From an uncultured Ruminococcus sp. (GTDB lineage Bacteria > Bacillota > Clostridia > Oscillospirales > Ruminococcaceae): 57,339 nt of DNA. Positions 49,200 to 57,339 of the stretch are shown in pieces (position 1 is the first letter of the stretch; each line of letters opens with the position of its first letter). The stretch lies in the NCBI GenBank assembly GCA_902783005.1, contig CACZPI010000092.1, positions 1-57,339 of the forward strand, given 5' to 3'. The position numbers were made by a program, and so were the translations under genes. The notes under the pieces are model-generated. The model was given only the letters and a program-made list of their open reading frames with translations, searched no databases and was not told the DNA's origin.

Positions 49200-50585
49200 A
49201 TGGCACTTTGGGCAGGCAGATTTTCCAAGGAAGTCGATGCGACCGTCAATGCGTTCAATTCATCCATTGCCTTTGATGCGAGGATGTATGCGCAGGATAT
49301 CCGCGGCAGCATCGCACATGCAACGATGCTCGGAAAATGCGGCATCATTGAGGAATCCGAAAGCAAGGCGATCATCGAGGGTCTGCGCGGCATTCTGGCA
49401 GATATTCAGAGTGGAGCGCTGGAATTCGATCCGAATGCGGAGGATATCCACATGTTCGTCGAGGCAGAGCTGACAAAGCGCCTCGGCAGCACGGGCAAGC
49501 GTCTGCATACCGCACGCTCCCGCAACGATCAGGTAGCACTGGACATCCGGCTGTACCTGCGTGATGCCGTGGCTGAGATCCGGAAGCTGGTGCTGGAGCT
49601 GATGGAGACCATCTGCGATCTGGCTGAAAAGCATACCGAAACGATCATGCCGGGCTATACCCATCTGCAGCGTGCGCAGCCGATCACATTCGCACATCAT
49701 CTGCTGGCCTATGCACAGATGCTTCGGCGCGATTATGCGCGTCTCACCGATGCGGCAGACCGCATGAATGAATGCCCCATCGGCAGCTGCGCCCTTGCCG
49801 GAACGACCTATCTGATCGACCGGGAAATGACCTCCTCGCTGCTGGGATTCCGGCAGCCGGTGGCAAACAGCCTGGACGGCGTTTCCGACCGTGATTTCTG
49901 CGTGGAGATCGGCTGTGCGCTGTCGCTTCTGATGACGCATCTGAGCCGTTTCTCGGAGGAGATCATTCTCTGGTGCTCGTGGGAATTCAAATTCATCGAG
50001 CTTGACGATGCCTATGCGACCGGCTCGTCGATCATGCCGCAGAAGAAGAATCCCGATGTGACGGAGCTCATCCGCGGCAAGACGGGCAGAGTCAACGGCG
50101 ATCTCATGACGCTGCTGACCATGCTCAAGGGACTTCCGCTGGCGTATAACAAGGACATGCAGGAGGACAAGGAGGCCATCTTCGACGCACTCGACAATAC
50201 TGAGCTGTGCCTGAAGACCTTCATTCCGATGCTGGCAACAATGCGCGTGATCCCTGAGAATATGCGTGCCGCAGCCGCAAAGGGCTTCATCAATGCGACT
50301 GACTGCGCCGATTACCTGGTCAAGAAGGGCATGCCCTTCCGCGATGCCTACAAGATCACCGGAACGCTGGTGGCACGCTGCATCGAACAGGGGCTGACGC
50401 TTGAAACGCTTCCGCTCGAGCAGTACCGCGAAATGACGGAGCTCTTCACGGAGGATGTCTTCGAGGCGATCTCGCTGGAAACCTGCGTGCGCGGCAGAGG
50501 CTCCTACGGCGGCCCTGCACCGGAGGCTGTCCGACAGCAGCTTGCGGATATGCGCAGCATCATCCGGGGCTTTGAAAACGCATGA
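49200..50585 (+). CDS. argH: Argininosuccinate lyase
   Basis: Splits argininosuccinate into arginine and fumarate. The 461 residues begin LWAGRFSKEVDA and contain the RLGSTGKRLHTARSRNDQVALD motif, MPGYTHLQRAQPITF with the catalytic His, and the superfamily signature SSIMPQKKNPDVTELIRGK with the catalytic Ser. I chose ATG 49200, with CGGAGGACAGG upstream. Its stop overlaps the next ATG (ATGA), giving coupling to the 76-residue membrane protein. Confidence 0.97.
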   Translation: MALWAGRFSKEVDATVNAFNSSIAFDARMYAQDIRGSIAHATMLGKCGIIEESESKAIIEGLRGILADIQSGALEFDPNAEDIHMFVEAELTKRLGSTGKRLHTARSRNDQVALDIRLYLRDAVAEIRKLVLELMETICDLAEKHTETIMPGYTHLQRAQPITFAHHLLAYAQMLRRDYARLTDAADRMNECPIGSCALAGTTYLIDREMTSSLLGFRQPVANSLDGVSDRDFCVEIGCALSLLMTHLSRFSEEIILWCSWEFKFIELDDAYATGSSIMPQKKNPDVTELIRGKTGRVNGDLMTLLTMLKGLPLAYNKDMQEDKEAIFDALDNTELCLKTFIPMLATMRVIPENMRAAAAKGFINATDCADYLVKKGMPFRDAYKITGTLVARCIEQGLTLETLPLEQYREMTELFTEDVFEAISLETCVRGRGSYGGPAPEAVRQQLADMRSIIRGFENA

Positions 50586-50812
50586 AAAAACGCGCATTTA
50601 TCTTTATCCTCGCGCTGACCTCGCTGACGGTGTTCGTGTGGGCGGTGGTGGAATTCTTCCTCATCGGGCCGCTCATCAACAATTATTATGTCTCCCTCGG
50701 CTGGGGCATCTTCTGTCTGGTGGCGTGCTGTGCATACAGCCTGTGGAAATGCCCGCGGGAGCCGATTGACGACGATGATGACGACGAGGACGATGACGAT
50801 ACCAAATCATAA
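50582..50812 (+). CDS. Small two-helix membrane protein with poly-Asp tail
   Basis: 76 residues: two hydrophobic segments (about 5-28 and 36-52) and a tail of thirteen acidic residues within about fifteen positions (DDDDDDEDDDD). The tail is probably cytoplasmic given the KKR start. There is no known domain. It overlaps argH by 4 nt and precedes argC by 12 nt, so it is firmly inside the operon. Confidence 0.75.
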   Translation: MKKRAFIFILALTSLTVFVWAVVEFFLIGPLINNYYVSLGWGIFCLVACCAYSLWKCPREPIDDDDDDEDDDDTKS

Positions 50813-50824
50813 GGAGGACTGGAT

Positions 50825-51778
50825 ATGTCCGGAAATCTTGTAAAAGTATATGTAGACGGTCAGGCCGGTACGACCGGACTGAAGATTATTGACAGACTCG
50901 CAGGCCGTGAGGACATCGAGCTGCTGAAGATCGCGGACGAGGACAGACACAACAATGCTGCCCGCGCCGAGATCATGAAGGAAGCGGATTTCACGTTCCT
51001 GTGCCTGCCGGATGCCGCTGCCATTGAGGCGGTGGAGCTGGCTGCCGGGAATACCCGCATCCTCGATGCCTCTACCGCACACCGGACAAATCCGGCGTGG
51101 GCATACGGCTTCCCGGAGCTGAGCCCGGAATTCCGCAGCAAGATCGTGGATTCCAGACAGACGGCAGTTCCCGGGTGCTACGCCTCCGGCTTCATTTCGC
51201 TGCTCTATCCGATGGTGCAGCACGGACTGATCCCGGCAGATTTTCCGGTATTTGCCTATGCGACCAGCGGTTACAGCGGCGCAGGCAAGAATGCCATTGC
51301 GGTCTATGAGGGCGAGGAGAAGCCCTATGAATTCAATTCCCCCCGGCAGTATGCACTTTCGCAGCATCACAAGCACCTGCCGGAGATGCAGAAATTCGCA
51401 GGTCTGACCCATGCACCGATGTTCAATCCGATCGTGTGCGATTATTACAGCGGCATGGTCGTTTCCGTGCCGATCCAGACACGGATGCTCGACAAGAAGA
51501 TCACGCTGGCGCAGGTCAATGAGACCTTCCGTGCCCATTACGCCGATGCAAAGCTCGTTACGGTCAATCCGCTCATGACCGATGAGGAGCAGGGCAAGTT
51601 CTTCCTGGCATCGAATACCCTGTCCGGCCAGAACAAGCTCGAGATCTTCACCTTCGGCAACGATGAACAGATCCTGCTGTGCGCACGCCTGGACAATCTT
51701 GGCAAGGGCGCTTCGGGTGCAGCAGTACAGTGCCTGAATATCATGATGGGTATTGACGAGACGACAGGCCTTGTCTGA
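50825..51778 (+). CDS. argC: N-acetyl-gamma-glutamyl-phosphate reductase (type 2)
   Basis: NADPH-dependent reduction of N-acetylglutamyl phosphate to the semialdehyde. At 317 residues it is the shorter ArgC form. KVYVDGQAGTTGLKI gives the dinucleotide loop, DASTAHRT and WAYGFPEL follow, and the catalytic cysteine is Cys118 in VPGCYASGF; SGYSGAGKNAI is also conserved. AAGGAGG lies 7 bp upstream of the ATG. Confidence 0.95.
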   Translation: MSGNLVKVYVDGQAGTTGLKIIDRLAGREDIELLKIADEDRHNNAARAEIMKEADFTFLCLPDAAAIEAVELAAGNTRILDASTAHRTNPAWAYGFPELSPEFRSKIVDSRQTAVPGCYASGFISLLYPMVQHGLIPADFPVFAYATSGYSGAGKNAIAVYEGEEKPYEFNSPRQYALSQHHKHLPEMQKFAGLTHAPMFNPIVCDYYSGMVVSVPIQTRMLDKKITLAQVNETFRAHYADAKLVTVNPLMTDEEQGKFFLASNTLSGQNKLEIFTFGNDEQILLCARLDNLGKGASGAAVQCLNIMMGIDETTGLV

Positions 51779-51792
51779 GAGGAGTATGGATC

Positions 51793-53037
51793 ATGAATAA
51801 AAAAGCATTCAAGGGATTTCCCTTTGTAGAAGGCGGCGTTTGTGCCGCAAAGGGCTTCCGTGCCGGCGGCATTCATGCCGGGATCAAGGCAGGGAGCAAT
51901 CCGGACAAGAACGATCTGGCAATGATCTGCGCCGACAAGCCCTGTACGGCAGCGGCGATGTATACCACCAACAAGGTACAGGGCGCTCCCATTGCCGTGA
52001 CAAGAGAACATCTTGCAGACGGCATGGCACAGGCAGTCATTGTCAATTCCGTCAATGCCAATACCTGCAATGCCGACGGTGAGAAGAAGGCACAGCAGAT
52101 GTGCGAGGCCGCTGCAAACGCACTCGGCCTGAAGCCGGAGGACATTATCGTGGCTTCGACCGGTGTCATCGGTCAGCCGCTTCCGATCGAGCCGATCGTG
52201 AATGCCGTTCCCGCACTGGCAGCTTCCCTCAATGACAAGGGCAATGCCGCAGCGGTCAACGCGATCATGACGACCGACACTGTACCGAAGGAGGCCGCCG
52301 TTGAATTCGAGATCGGCGGCGTGAAGTGCCGTCTCGGCGGCATGCTCAAGGGCAGCGGTATGATCCATCCGAATATGGCAACGACGCTGACCTTCCTGAC
52401 GACTGACTGCGATATTGATGCAGAGCTGCTGCGTGAGGCGCTGCGCGAGGTGGTATTCATCACCCTCAACCGCGTGAGCGTGGACGGCGATACCTCGACC
52501 AATGATATGGTCTGCGTACTTGCAAACGGAGATGCAGGCAATCCGAAGATCACCCGCGAGAATGCGGATTATGAGACCTTCCGTGATGCGCTGTATGCCG
52601 TGCTGATGAATCTGGCACGGATGATGGCACGCGACGGCGAGGGCGCCACCAAGCTGATCGAATGCCTCTGCGACGGCGCACCGGACGACAAGACCGCGGA
52701 GATCGTGGCCAAGTCCGTCATTACCTCGTCGCTGTTCAAGGCAGCCATCTTCGGTGAGGATGCCAACTGGGGCAGAGTGCTCTGCGCCGTGGGCTATGCA
52801 CCGGCTGAATTCAACATTCATGAGGTTCGCGTGACACTCGGTTCCTCCAAGGGCACGATTGAGGTCTGCCGCGACGGCGCAGGTGTGCCGTTCTCGGAGG
52901 AGGAGGCCAAGACCATTCTCGGCGAAGAGGAGATCTATGTGCATGTGACCATCGGTACCGCAGGCGGCAGCGCCATTGCATGGGGCTGCGACCTGACGTA
53001 TGATTATGTCCGCATCAACGGCGATTACCGCAGCTGA
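51793..53037 (+). CDS. argJ: Glutamate N-acetyltransferase / ornithine acetyltransferase ArgJ
   Basis: Recycles the acetyl group from N-acetylornithine to glutamate, making the pathway cyclic. The 414-residue precursor keeps the self-cleavage site KGSGMIHPNMATTL; cleavage before Thr197 exposes the nucleophile of the beta chain. Other motifs are NSVNANTCN and the C-terminal GTAGGSAIAWGCDLTYDYVRINGDYRS. No argA is needed if ArgJ is bifunctional. AGAGGAG precedes the ATG by 8 bp. Confidence 0.96.
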   Translation: MNKKAFKGFPFVEGGVCAAKGFRAGGIHAGIKAGSNPDKNDLAMICADKPCTAAAMYTTNKVQGAPIAVTREHLADGMAQAVIVNSVNANTCNADGEKKAQQMCEAAANALGLKPEDIIVASTGVIGQPLPIEPIVNAVPALAASLNDKGNAAAVNAIMTTDTVPKEAAVEFEIGGVKCRLGGMLKGSGMIHPNMATTLTFLTTDCDIDAELLREALREVVFITLNRVSVDGDTSTNDMVCVLANGDAGNPKITRENADYETFRDALYAVLMNLARMMARDGEGATKLIECLCDGAPDDKTAEIVAKSVITSSLFKAAIFGEDANWGRVLCAVGYAPAEFNIHEVRVTLGSSKGTIEVCRDGAGVPFSEEEAKTILGEEEIYVHVTIGTAGGSAIAWGCDLTYDYVRINGDYRS

Positions 53038-53049
53038 TGGAGGAAGGAA

Positions 53050-53931
53050 GTGCAGCAAATGGGTGAGATGAAAATTTCCAATGAAGCACGGGCACGCGTC
53101 CTGAATGACGCGCTCCCGTATATCCAGAAATATCATGACAAGATCGTTGTCATCAAGTACGGCGGCAATGCCATGACCAACGAAACCCTCAAGCAGGCAG
53201 TCATGAGCGACATCGTGCTGCTGACGCTTGTCGGCGTCAAGGTCGTGCTCGTTCACGGCGGCGGTCCGGAGATCAATGAAATGCTCGGCAAGCTCGGCAT
53301 TGAGAGCAAGTTCATCGGCGGCCTTCGCTATACCGATGCCGCAACGATCGATGTGGTCAAGATGGTGCTTGCCGGCAAGGTCAACAAGGAGCTTGTTTCT
53401 CTGCTCGGCCAGGCAGGCGGCACGGCGCTCGGCCTGTGCGGTCTCGATGAGCAGATGCTGACGGCAGAACGCACCTACGGGCCGAATGACGAGGATCTCG
53501 GCTTCGTCGGCAATATCACAAAGGTCAATGCCAAGGCGATCCGTGATGCGCTCAATGACGGCGTCATCCCGGTCATTGCAACTGTGGCAAGCGACAGCGA
53601 GGGTCAGGCATATAATGTCAATGCAGACACCGCAGCCGCCCAGATCGCCGCAGAGCTTGGTGCGGAGAATCTGATCCTTCTGACGGATATTGCAGGCCTG
53701 CTTCGTGACAAGGACGATCCGTCCACGCTGATCCATGAGGTCAATGTCAGCGAGGTGCCGTTCATGAAGAAGCGCGGCATCATCTCCGGCGGTATGATCC
53801 CGAAGATCGACTGCTGCGTCGAGGCAGTCCGCCGCGGCGTGAAGAAGACCGTTATCATTGACGGCAGAGTGCCGCATTCCATCCTCATCGAGATCCTCTC
53901 CAATGAGGGCATCGGTACCATGTTCCGATGA
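53050..53931 (+). CDS. argB: Acetylglutamate kinase
   Basis: Phosphorylates N-acetylglutamate, usually the arginine-controlled step. The 293 residues show VVIKYGGNAM, VLVHGGGPEIN, the GLRYTD substrate loop, NVNADTAAAQIAAELGA, LLTDIAGLL and GGMIPKI. The N-terminal helix (ARARVLNDALPYI) is present as in arginine-sensitive hexameric enzymes, which suggests feedback control. The start is GTG 53050 with GGAGG 6 bp upstream; ATG 53059 is possible. It overlaps the next ATG by 4 nt. Confidence 0.96.
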   Translation: MQQMGEMKISNEARARVLNDALPYIQKYHDKIVVIKYGGNAMTNETLKQAVMSDIVLLTLVGVKVVLVHGGGPEINEMLGKLGIESKFIGGLRYTDAATIDVVKMVLAGKVNKELVSLLGQAGGTALGLCGLDEQMLTAERTYGPNDEDLGFVGNITKVNAKAIRDALNDGVIPVIATVASDSEGQAYNVNADTAAAQIAAELGAENLILLTDIAGLLRDKDDPSTLIHEVNVSEVPFMKKRGIISGGMIPKIDCCVEAVRRGVKKTVIIDGRVPHSILIEILSNEGIGTMFR

Positions 53932-54344
53932 ATCCGGCGCTTCTGGCTGTCCGGCTCGCACCCGTCCTGATCGCAGCGGTCTGCATTGTACTGGCGCTGC
54001 TGCCGGACGGACACAGGGGCATTGCGCATCCGGCGTACACCATGGGGACGGTGGTACGCACGGCAACGCAGCATGTCTGGAGCCATCACAGCGAGACAAC
54101 CGCTTGTGCGCCGGTGATCCGCTTTGAAGCACAGGGGCGGCGCTATGAACTGACCTCCCGGCATTTCGTGCCGGAATGGCAGTACCGCCATCGGATGGGC
54201 GACAAGGTCAGAATTTGCTATAATGCCAGGCAGCCGGAGCAGTTCCGGATCTGCCGGGACGGCGGTGAGTGGCGCAGAGGTGCCCTGCTGATCGCCGGGA
54301 TCGGTACGCTGGCAGCGTATGCGGTCATTCTATGGATGTATTGA
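53928..54344 (+). CDS. DUF3592-like membrane protein
   Basis: 138 residues with a transmembrane helix at each end (about 6-25 and 118-136) and an extracytoplasmic beta domain between. GDKVRICYNARQPEQF matches the DUF3592 pattern (hydrophilic domain ending in x-Y-x-P/A-x-x-P). The family has no defined function. Its ATG overlaps the argB stop (ATGA), so it belongs to the operon. Confidence 0.7.
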   Translation: MNPALLAVRLAPVLIAAVCIVLALLPDGHRGIAHPAYTMGTVVRTATQHVWSHHSETTACAPVIRFEAQGRRYELTSRHFVPEWQYRHRMGDKVRICYNARQPEQFRICRDGGEWRRGALLIAGIGTLAAYAVILWMY

Positions 54345-54397
54345 GGGAATGCAAGAAGGGGTAGTATCGGAAAGAGATTATCAAAAAAGGAGTGGTC

Positions 54398-55570
54398 ATG
54401 ATGAGTCAGATTATGGAGCAGACAAATGCACACATCATGGGGACATACGGGAGAAATGAAGTCGTTGTGGATCACGGTACAGGCGCAACCTGCACAGATG
54501 AGAACGGCAAGCAGTATATTGACTTCGGCAGCGGCATCGGCACGACCTCGCTCGGCTTCTGCAATGAGGCATGGGCGCAGGCAGTCTGCGAGCAGGTACG
54601 CAAGGTGCAGCACACCTCGAACCTGTTCTATCATGCCCCGCAGGCACAGCTTGCCGAAAAGCTGTGTGCCATGTCCGGATACAGCAAGGTGTTCTTCGGC
54701 AACAGCGGCGCTGAGGCCAACGAATGCGCCATCAAGCTGGCCAGAAAGTACAGCTTCGACAAGTACGGTGAGGGCAGAAATACCATCATTACACTGGTCA
54801 ATTCCTTCCACGGCAGAACGATCGCAACGCTGTCGGCAACCGGACAGGATGTGTTCCACATTTATTTCTTCCCCTTTGTCGGCGGCTTCCGCTATGCAAA
54901 GGCCAATGACATTGCCGATCTGCATGAAAAGCTCGATGATACGGTCTGCGCGATCATGATCGAGTATGTGCAGGGCGAGGGCGGCGTGATGGCACTCGAC
55001 CAGGCATTCGTGGACGAGATCCGGAAGATCTGCGACGAGCGCGATATTCTGATGATCGCGGATGAGGTGCAGACCGGCATCGGCAGAACGGGCAGGCTGT
55101 TTGCAGGTGAATATTTCGGCGTGAAGGCCGATGTGACCACGGCTGCCAAGGGCATTGGCGGCGGTCTGCCGATCGGCGTATGCCTGGCAAATGCTAAATG
55201 CCAGGATGTCCTGGGCAAGGGTGCCCACGGCTCTACCTTCGGCGGCAATCCGGTTGTCTGCGCTGGCGCAGTCAAGGTGCTTGAAACGCTTGATGCACCG
55301 GGATTCCTGGAGGGTGTCCGCGAAAAGGCCGCATACCTGCGGAGCAGACTGGAGGCACTCGACGAGGTCGAAGCTGTATCCGGACTGGGCTTCATGATCG
55401 GCATTACCCTGAAAACCAAGAAGGCACCGGAGGTGCTGGCAGCCTGCATTGACAAGGGGCTTCTGGTGCTGACGGCAAAGGAAAAGGTACGTTTGCTGCC
55501 CCCGCTAACGATCACACAGAAGGAGCTGGAGGCCGGCGCAGATATTCTTTGCAGTGTATTGGAGGGCTGA
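54398..55570 (+). CDS. argD: Acetylornithine aminotransferase
   Basis: A PLP enzyme converting N-acetylglutamate semialdehyde and glutamate to N-acetylornithine and 2-oxoglutarate. The 390 residues include YIDFGSGIGTTSLGF, FFGNSGAEANECAIKLAR, NSFHGRT, EYVQGEGGV, IADEVQTGIGRTG and the PLP lysine Lys251 (TTAAKGIGGGLPIG). The start is ATG 54398 or 54401; AAAAAAGGAG precedes both. Of the omega-aminotransferases, ArgD is chosen on sequence pattern and operon context. Confidence 0.95.
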   Translation: MMSQIMEQTNAHIMGTYGRNEVVVDHGTGATCTDENGKQYIDFGSGIGTTSLGFCNEAWAQAVCEQVRKVQHTSNLFYHAPQAQLAEKLCAMSGYSKVFFGNSGAEANECAIKLARKYSFDKYGEGRNTIITLVNSFHGRTIATLSATGQDVFHIYFFPFVGGFRYAKANDIADLHEKLDDTVCAIMIEYVQGEGGVMALDQAFVDEIRKICDERDILMIADEVQTGIGRTGRLFAGEYFGVKADVTTAAKGIGGGLPIGVCLANAKCQDVLGKGAHGSTFGGNPVVCAGAVKVLETLDAPGFLEGVREKAAYLRSRLEALDEVEAVSGLGFMIGITLKTKKAPEVLAACIDKGLLVLTAKEKVRLLPPLTITQKELEAGADILCSVLEG

Positions 55571-55572
55571 GG

Positions 55573-56046
55573 ATGGAGCTGACGATCATTCCAAAGGGAA
55601 GCGGCAAGTTTGAGATCAACGATCCCAAGGGACGAAAGATCTACAGCGTCACCAAAAAGCGCAAGCTGATGGGCAATCCCATTACCACGCTGCATGATGC
55701 TTCCAATTATGCACTGTATACCATGGTGCGGACGGCGGCCGGAAAGCATCCGTCTTTCCAGATCATCTTCAATGACGCTGTATTTCTGAATGTTCAGTGC
55801 AAGTCCCTGTATGTTGACCCGAGCATTCTGTTTGAAGGGCAGGGCGGCAAGTACGAGCTCAAGGGCAAGACTTCCAAGAATCTGGAACTGCGTACACAGG
55901 GGCAGCTCATCGGCGGTATTGTGACAGAGGAGCAGTCCAATGGCATGCCGAAGTATCAGTTGACGATCGAGGATAAATTCTATGACGATTTTATCCCGCT
56001 GTTTGCGGTAGCTGTAGACAAGTGCTTCAGCACCGCCAATAAGTAA
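55573..56046 (+). CDS. Small protein of unknown function, possibly LURP-one-like
   Basis: 157 residues, soluble, all-beta in appearance. KFEINDPKGRKIYSVTKKRKLMGNP and the closing hydrophobic helix (FIPLFAVAVDKCFS) recall the LURP-one-related/scramblase beta-barrel fold with a central helix, but this is a weak resemblance. GGAGGGCTGAGG precedes ATG 55573, and the gene follows argD by 2 bp, so it is co-transcribed with argD and argF. Confidence 0.6.
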   Translation: MELTIIPKGSGKFEINDPKGRKIYSVTKKRKLMGNPITTLHDASNYALYTMVRTAAGKHPSFQIIFNDAVFLNVQCKSLYVDPSILFEGQGGKYELKGKTSKNLELRTQGQLIGGIVTEEQSNGMPKYQLTIEDKFYDDFIPLFAVAVDKCFSTANK

Positions 56047-56064
56047 ACCACAGGAGGAACCAAT

Positions 56065-56979
56065 ATGAAGCATTTACTGAAAATGCTGGATCTGAGCCAG
56101 CAGGAGATTTTCGATATTCTTGACCTTGCCGACAAGCTGAAGTACCAGACCAAGCACGGCATCCCGCACCCGATCCTGCAGGGCAAGACCCTCGGCATGA
56201 TCTTCCAGAAGGCGTCTACGCGCACGAGAGTGTCCTTTGAGACCGGTATGTACCAGCTCGGCGGCTATCCGCTGTTCCTGAGCGCCAATGACCTCCAGAT
56301 CGGCAGAGGCGAGCCGGTGCAGGATACTGCCCGTGTACTTTCCCGCTATCTTGACGGCATCATGATCCGCACCTTTGCACAGCAGGAGGTCGAGGATCTT
56401 GCCAATTACGGCTCTATTCCGATCATCAACGGCCTGACTGACTTCTGCCATCCCTGCCAGGTGCTTGCTGACCTGCTGACGATCCGCGAGAAGAAGGACA
56501 CCTTTGACGGCCTGAAAATGTGCTACATCGGTGACGGTAATAATATGGCCAATTCCCTCATTGTCGGCGGTCTCAAGGTCGGCATGGAGGTTTCCGTGGC
56601 ATGCCCGAATGACTATCGCCCTGACAAGGCGGTAATGGACTTTGCAGCAGGCTATGACTGCTTCTCCATTACCGACAAGCCGCTTGAGGCTGCTGCAAAT
56701 GCAGATGTCCTCATTACCGATGTATGGTCGTCGATGGGTATGGAAGCAGAGATCGAGAAGCGCAAGATCGCATTCAAGGGCTACCAGATCAACGATGATG
56801 TCATGGCTGCTGCGCATTCTGATGCCATGGTAATGCACTGCCTGCCCGCACACCGCGAGGAGGAGATCACAGCTAAGGTATTTGAGGAGCACGCTGCCGA
56901 GATCTTTGACGAAGCGGAGAACCGTCTGCATGCCCAGAAGGCTGTTATGGTCAAGCTGATGAGCAGCGACGAGGCGTAA
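56065..56979 (+). CDS. argF: Ornithine carbamoyltransferase
   Basis: Makes citrulline from ornithine and carbamoyl phosphate. The 304 residues keep the carbamoyl-phosphate motif STRTR (51-55), HPCQ (129-132), the ornithine loop DVWSSMG, and HCLPAHREEEITAKVFE. AGGAGG lies 6-7 bp before the ATG. It is the last gene of the arginine cluster and is followed by a terminator. Being biosynthetic rather than catabolic is inferred from context. Confidence 0.97.
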   Translation: MKHLLKMLDLSQQEIFDILDLADKLKYQTKHGIPHPILQGKTLGMIFQKASTRTRVSFETGMYQLGGYPLFLSANDLQIGRGEPVQDTARVLSRYLDGIMIRTFAQQEVEDLANYGSIPIINGLTDFCHPCQVLADLLTIREKKDTFDGLKMCYIGDGNNMANSLIVGGLKVGMEVSVACPNDYRPDKAVMDFAAGYDCFSITDKPLEAAANADVLITDVWSSMGMEAEIEKRKIAFKGYQINDDVMAAAHSDAMVMHCLPAHREEEITAKVFEEHAAEIFDEAENRLHAQKAVMVKLMSSDEA

Positions 56980-56983
56980 TTTC

Positions 56984-57014
56984 ATTCCCCTCCGATGCAA
57001 AACCGGAGGGGAAT
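56984..57014 (+). terminator. Terminator of the arginine cluster
   Basis: An 11-bp perfect stem (56984-56994 with 57004-57014) followed by TCTGTGTTTTG. Confidence 0.85.
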
Positions 57015-57102
57015 TCTGTGTTTTGATAGCAGATTCCCGACCGGAAAGCAGCGAGTTGTTAAAATGTACAAAAGGGAAGCGAAAACAGGAGCAATCTTTG
57101 AC

Positions 57103-57131
57103 TTGACAAAGTCGGAAAAACATGGTATACT
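57103..57131 (+). promoter_or_regulatory. Upstream tandem promoter (P1) at the right edge
   Basis: TTGACA (57103-57108), 17 bp and TATACT (57126-57131) with TGg. It is 151 bp upstream of P2. The RNA from it would contain an ACCAC/GGTGGT hairpin and then a long A/T-rich stretch. Confidence 0.85.
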
Positions 57132-57194
57132 AAATAAGTCGTCAGGCGAGAGTAATCGCAGGACGGGTACCACAAAGGGTGGTCGAAGGGGAAA

Positions 57195-57339
57195 AGAAAA
57201 TTAGATTTTTTTGAGAAAATCAAAAAAACTTTTCAAAAAATTCAAAAAACCACTTGACAAACCCAAGAAAATGTGGTATAATAAATAAGCTGTCCGGCTG
57301 AGAGATGAGCTTCAAAAAACTTTGAAACCGGCTCGAAAC
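57195..57339 (+). promoter_or_regulatory. P2 promoter with A/T-rich upstream tract; probable rRNA operon leader
   Basis: TTGACA (57254-57259), 17 bp and TATAAT (57277-57282) with TGg is a perfect consensus. The 50 bp before it (57199-57250) are nearly all A/T with phased A and T runs, like an UP element. The downstream leader contains ACTTTGAAAC (57319-57328), similar to the Firmicutes rrn boxA core CTTTGAAA. No ORF or 16S sequence is reached before the edge. Confidence 0.6.

Noticed and set aside
51538-54132. An 864-codon minus-strand frame across argC-argJ-argB
   Set aside because: It spans three real genes and their junctions; composition artefact.

Overview
The window looks like chromosome of a Gram-positive, anaerobic, probably spore-forming member of the Ruminococcaceae/Oscillospiraceae, most likely a Ruminococcus. 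The support is: two dockerin-bearing secreted proteins (cellulosome-type parts), a CotH-type surface protein, a complete Spo0A, a meso-DAP-type MurE, a fused clostridial-type PurL, a Crh-like HPr relative, and very regular sigma-A promoters (TTGnnn, 17 bp, TGn-TATAAT). Coding sequence is moderately GC-rich and intergenic DNA is AT-rich. I see no tRNA, IS element, prophage or CRISPR array.

Layout. 1-2551: the 3' end of a Thr-rich dockerin protein, a possible small RNA, and a GT-C-type membrane glycosyltransferase. 2757-19441: a division and cell wall (dcw) cluster, mraZ-rsmH-ftsL-PBP-murE-murF-(degenerate mraY)-ftsW-murG-murA-ftsQ, then separately promoted ftsZ and a 517-residue DivIVA-like coiled-coil gene. 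19469-25778: an orphan class I fumarase beta subunit overlapping a SigH-like sigma gene, a zinc-ribbon protein, a DUF1858 protein, the trmK-nif3-rlmA operon and pyruvate kinase. 25895-41380: two ECF sigma/membrane-partner pairs (25895 and 40513), with purL, a membrane-anchored unknown, mtaB divergent from an HPr-like gene, a C39-like peptidase, a CotH/dockerin protein and a PAS-GGDEF-EAL protein between them. 41431-46920: rhomboid and phosphoribosyltransferase-like genes, a small lipoprotein, a MIF-like tautomerase, a GH13 enzyme fused to DUF1653, a small unknown and spo0A. 47235-57014: an arginine biosynthesis cluster, argG-argH-argC-argJ-argB-argD-argF, with four small non-arginine genes inserted. 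57103-57339: two tandem strong promoters with an A/T-rich upstream tract, probably the leader of an rRNA operon beyond the window.

How the genes work together. The dcw cluster supplies precursor synthesis (MurE, MurF, MurG, MurA), polymerisation (FtsW and the class B PBP) and the division ring (FtsZ, FtsL, FtsQ). It has no murD, and its mraY-position gene has lost catalytic motifs, so intact copies should exist elsewhere. The arginine cluster covers the route from glutamate to arginine through the ArgJ acetyl cycle, and ARG-box-like repeats sit upstream of argG. Exact Spo0A boxes (TGTCGAA) occur upstream of spo0A and in several other intergenic regions.

Most notable items: the degenerate MraY at the mraY locus, the orphan promoter with two hairpins at 873-985, the GH13-DUF1653 fusion, the hendecad-repeat protein beside ftsZ, the Lys-to-Arg change in the Spo0A receiver, and the small genes woven into the arginine operon. 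All family assignments are from reading the sequence; no database search was run.
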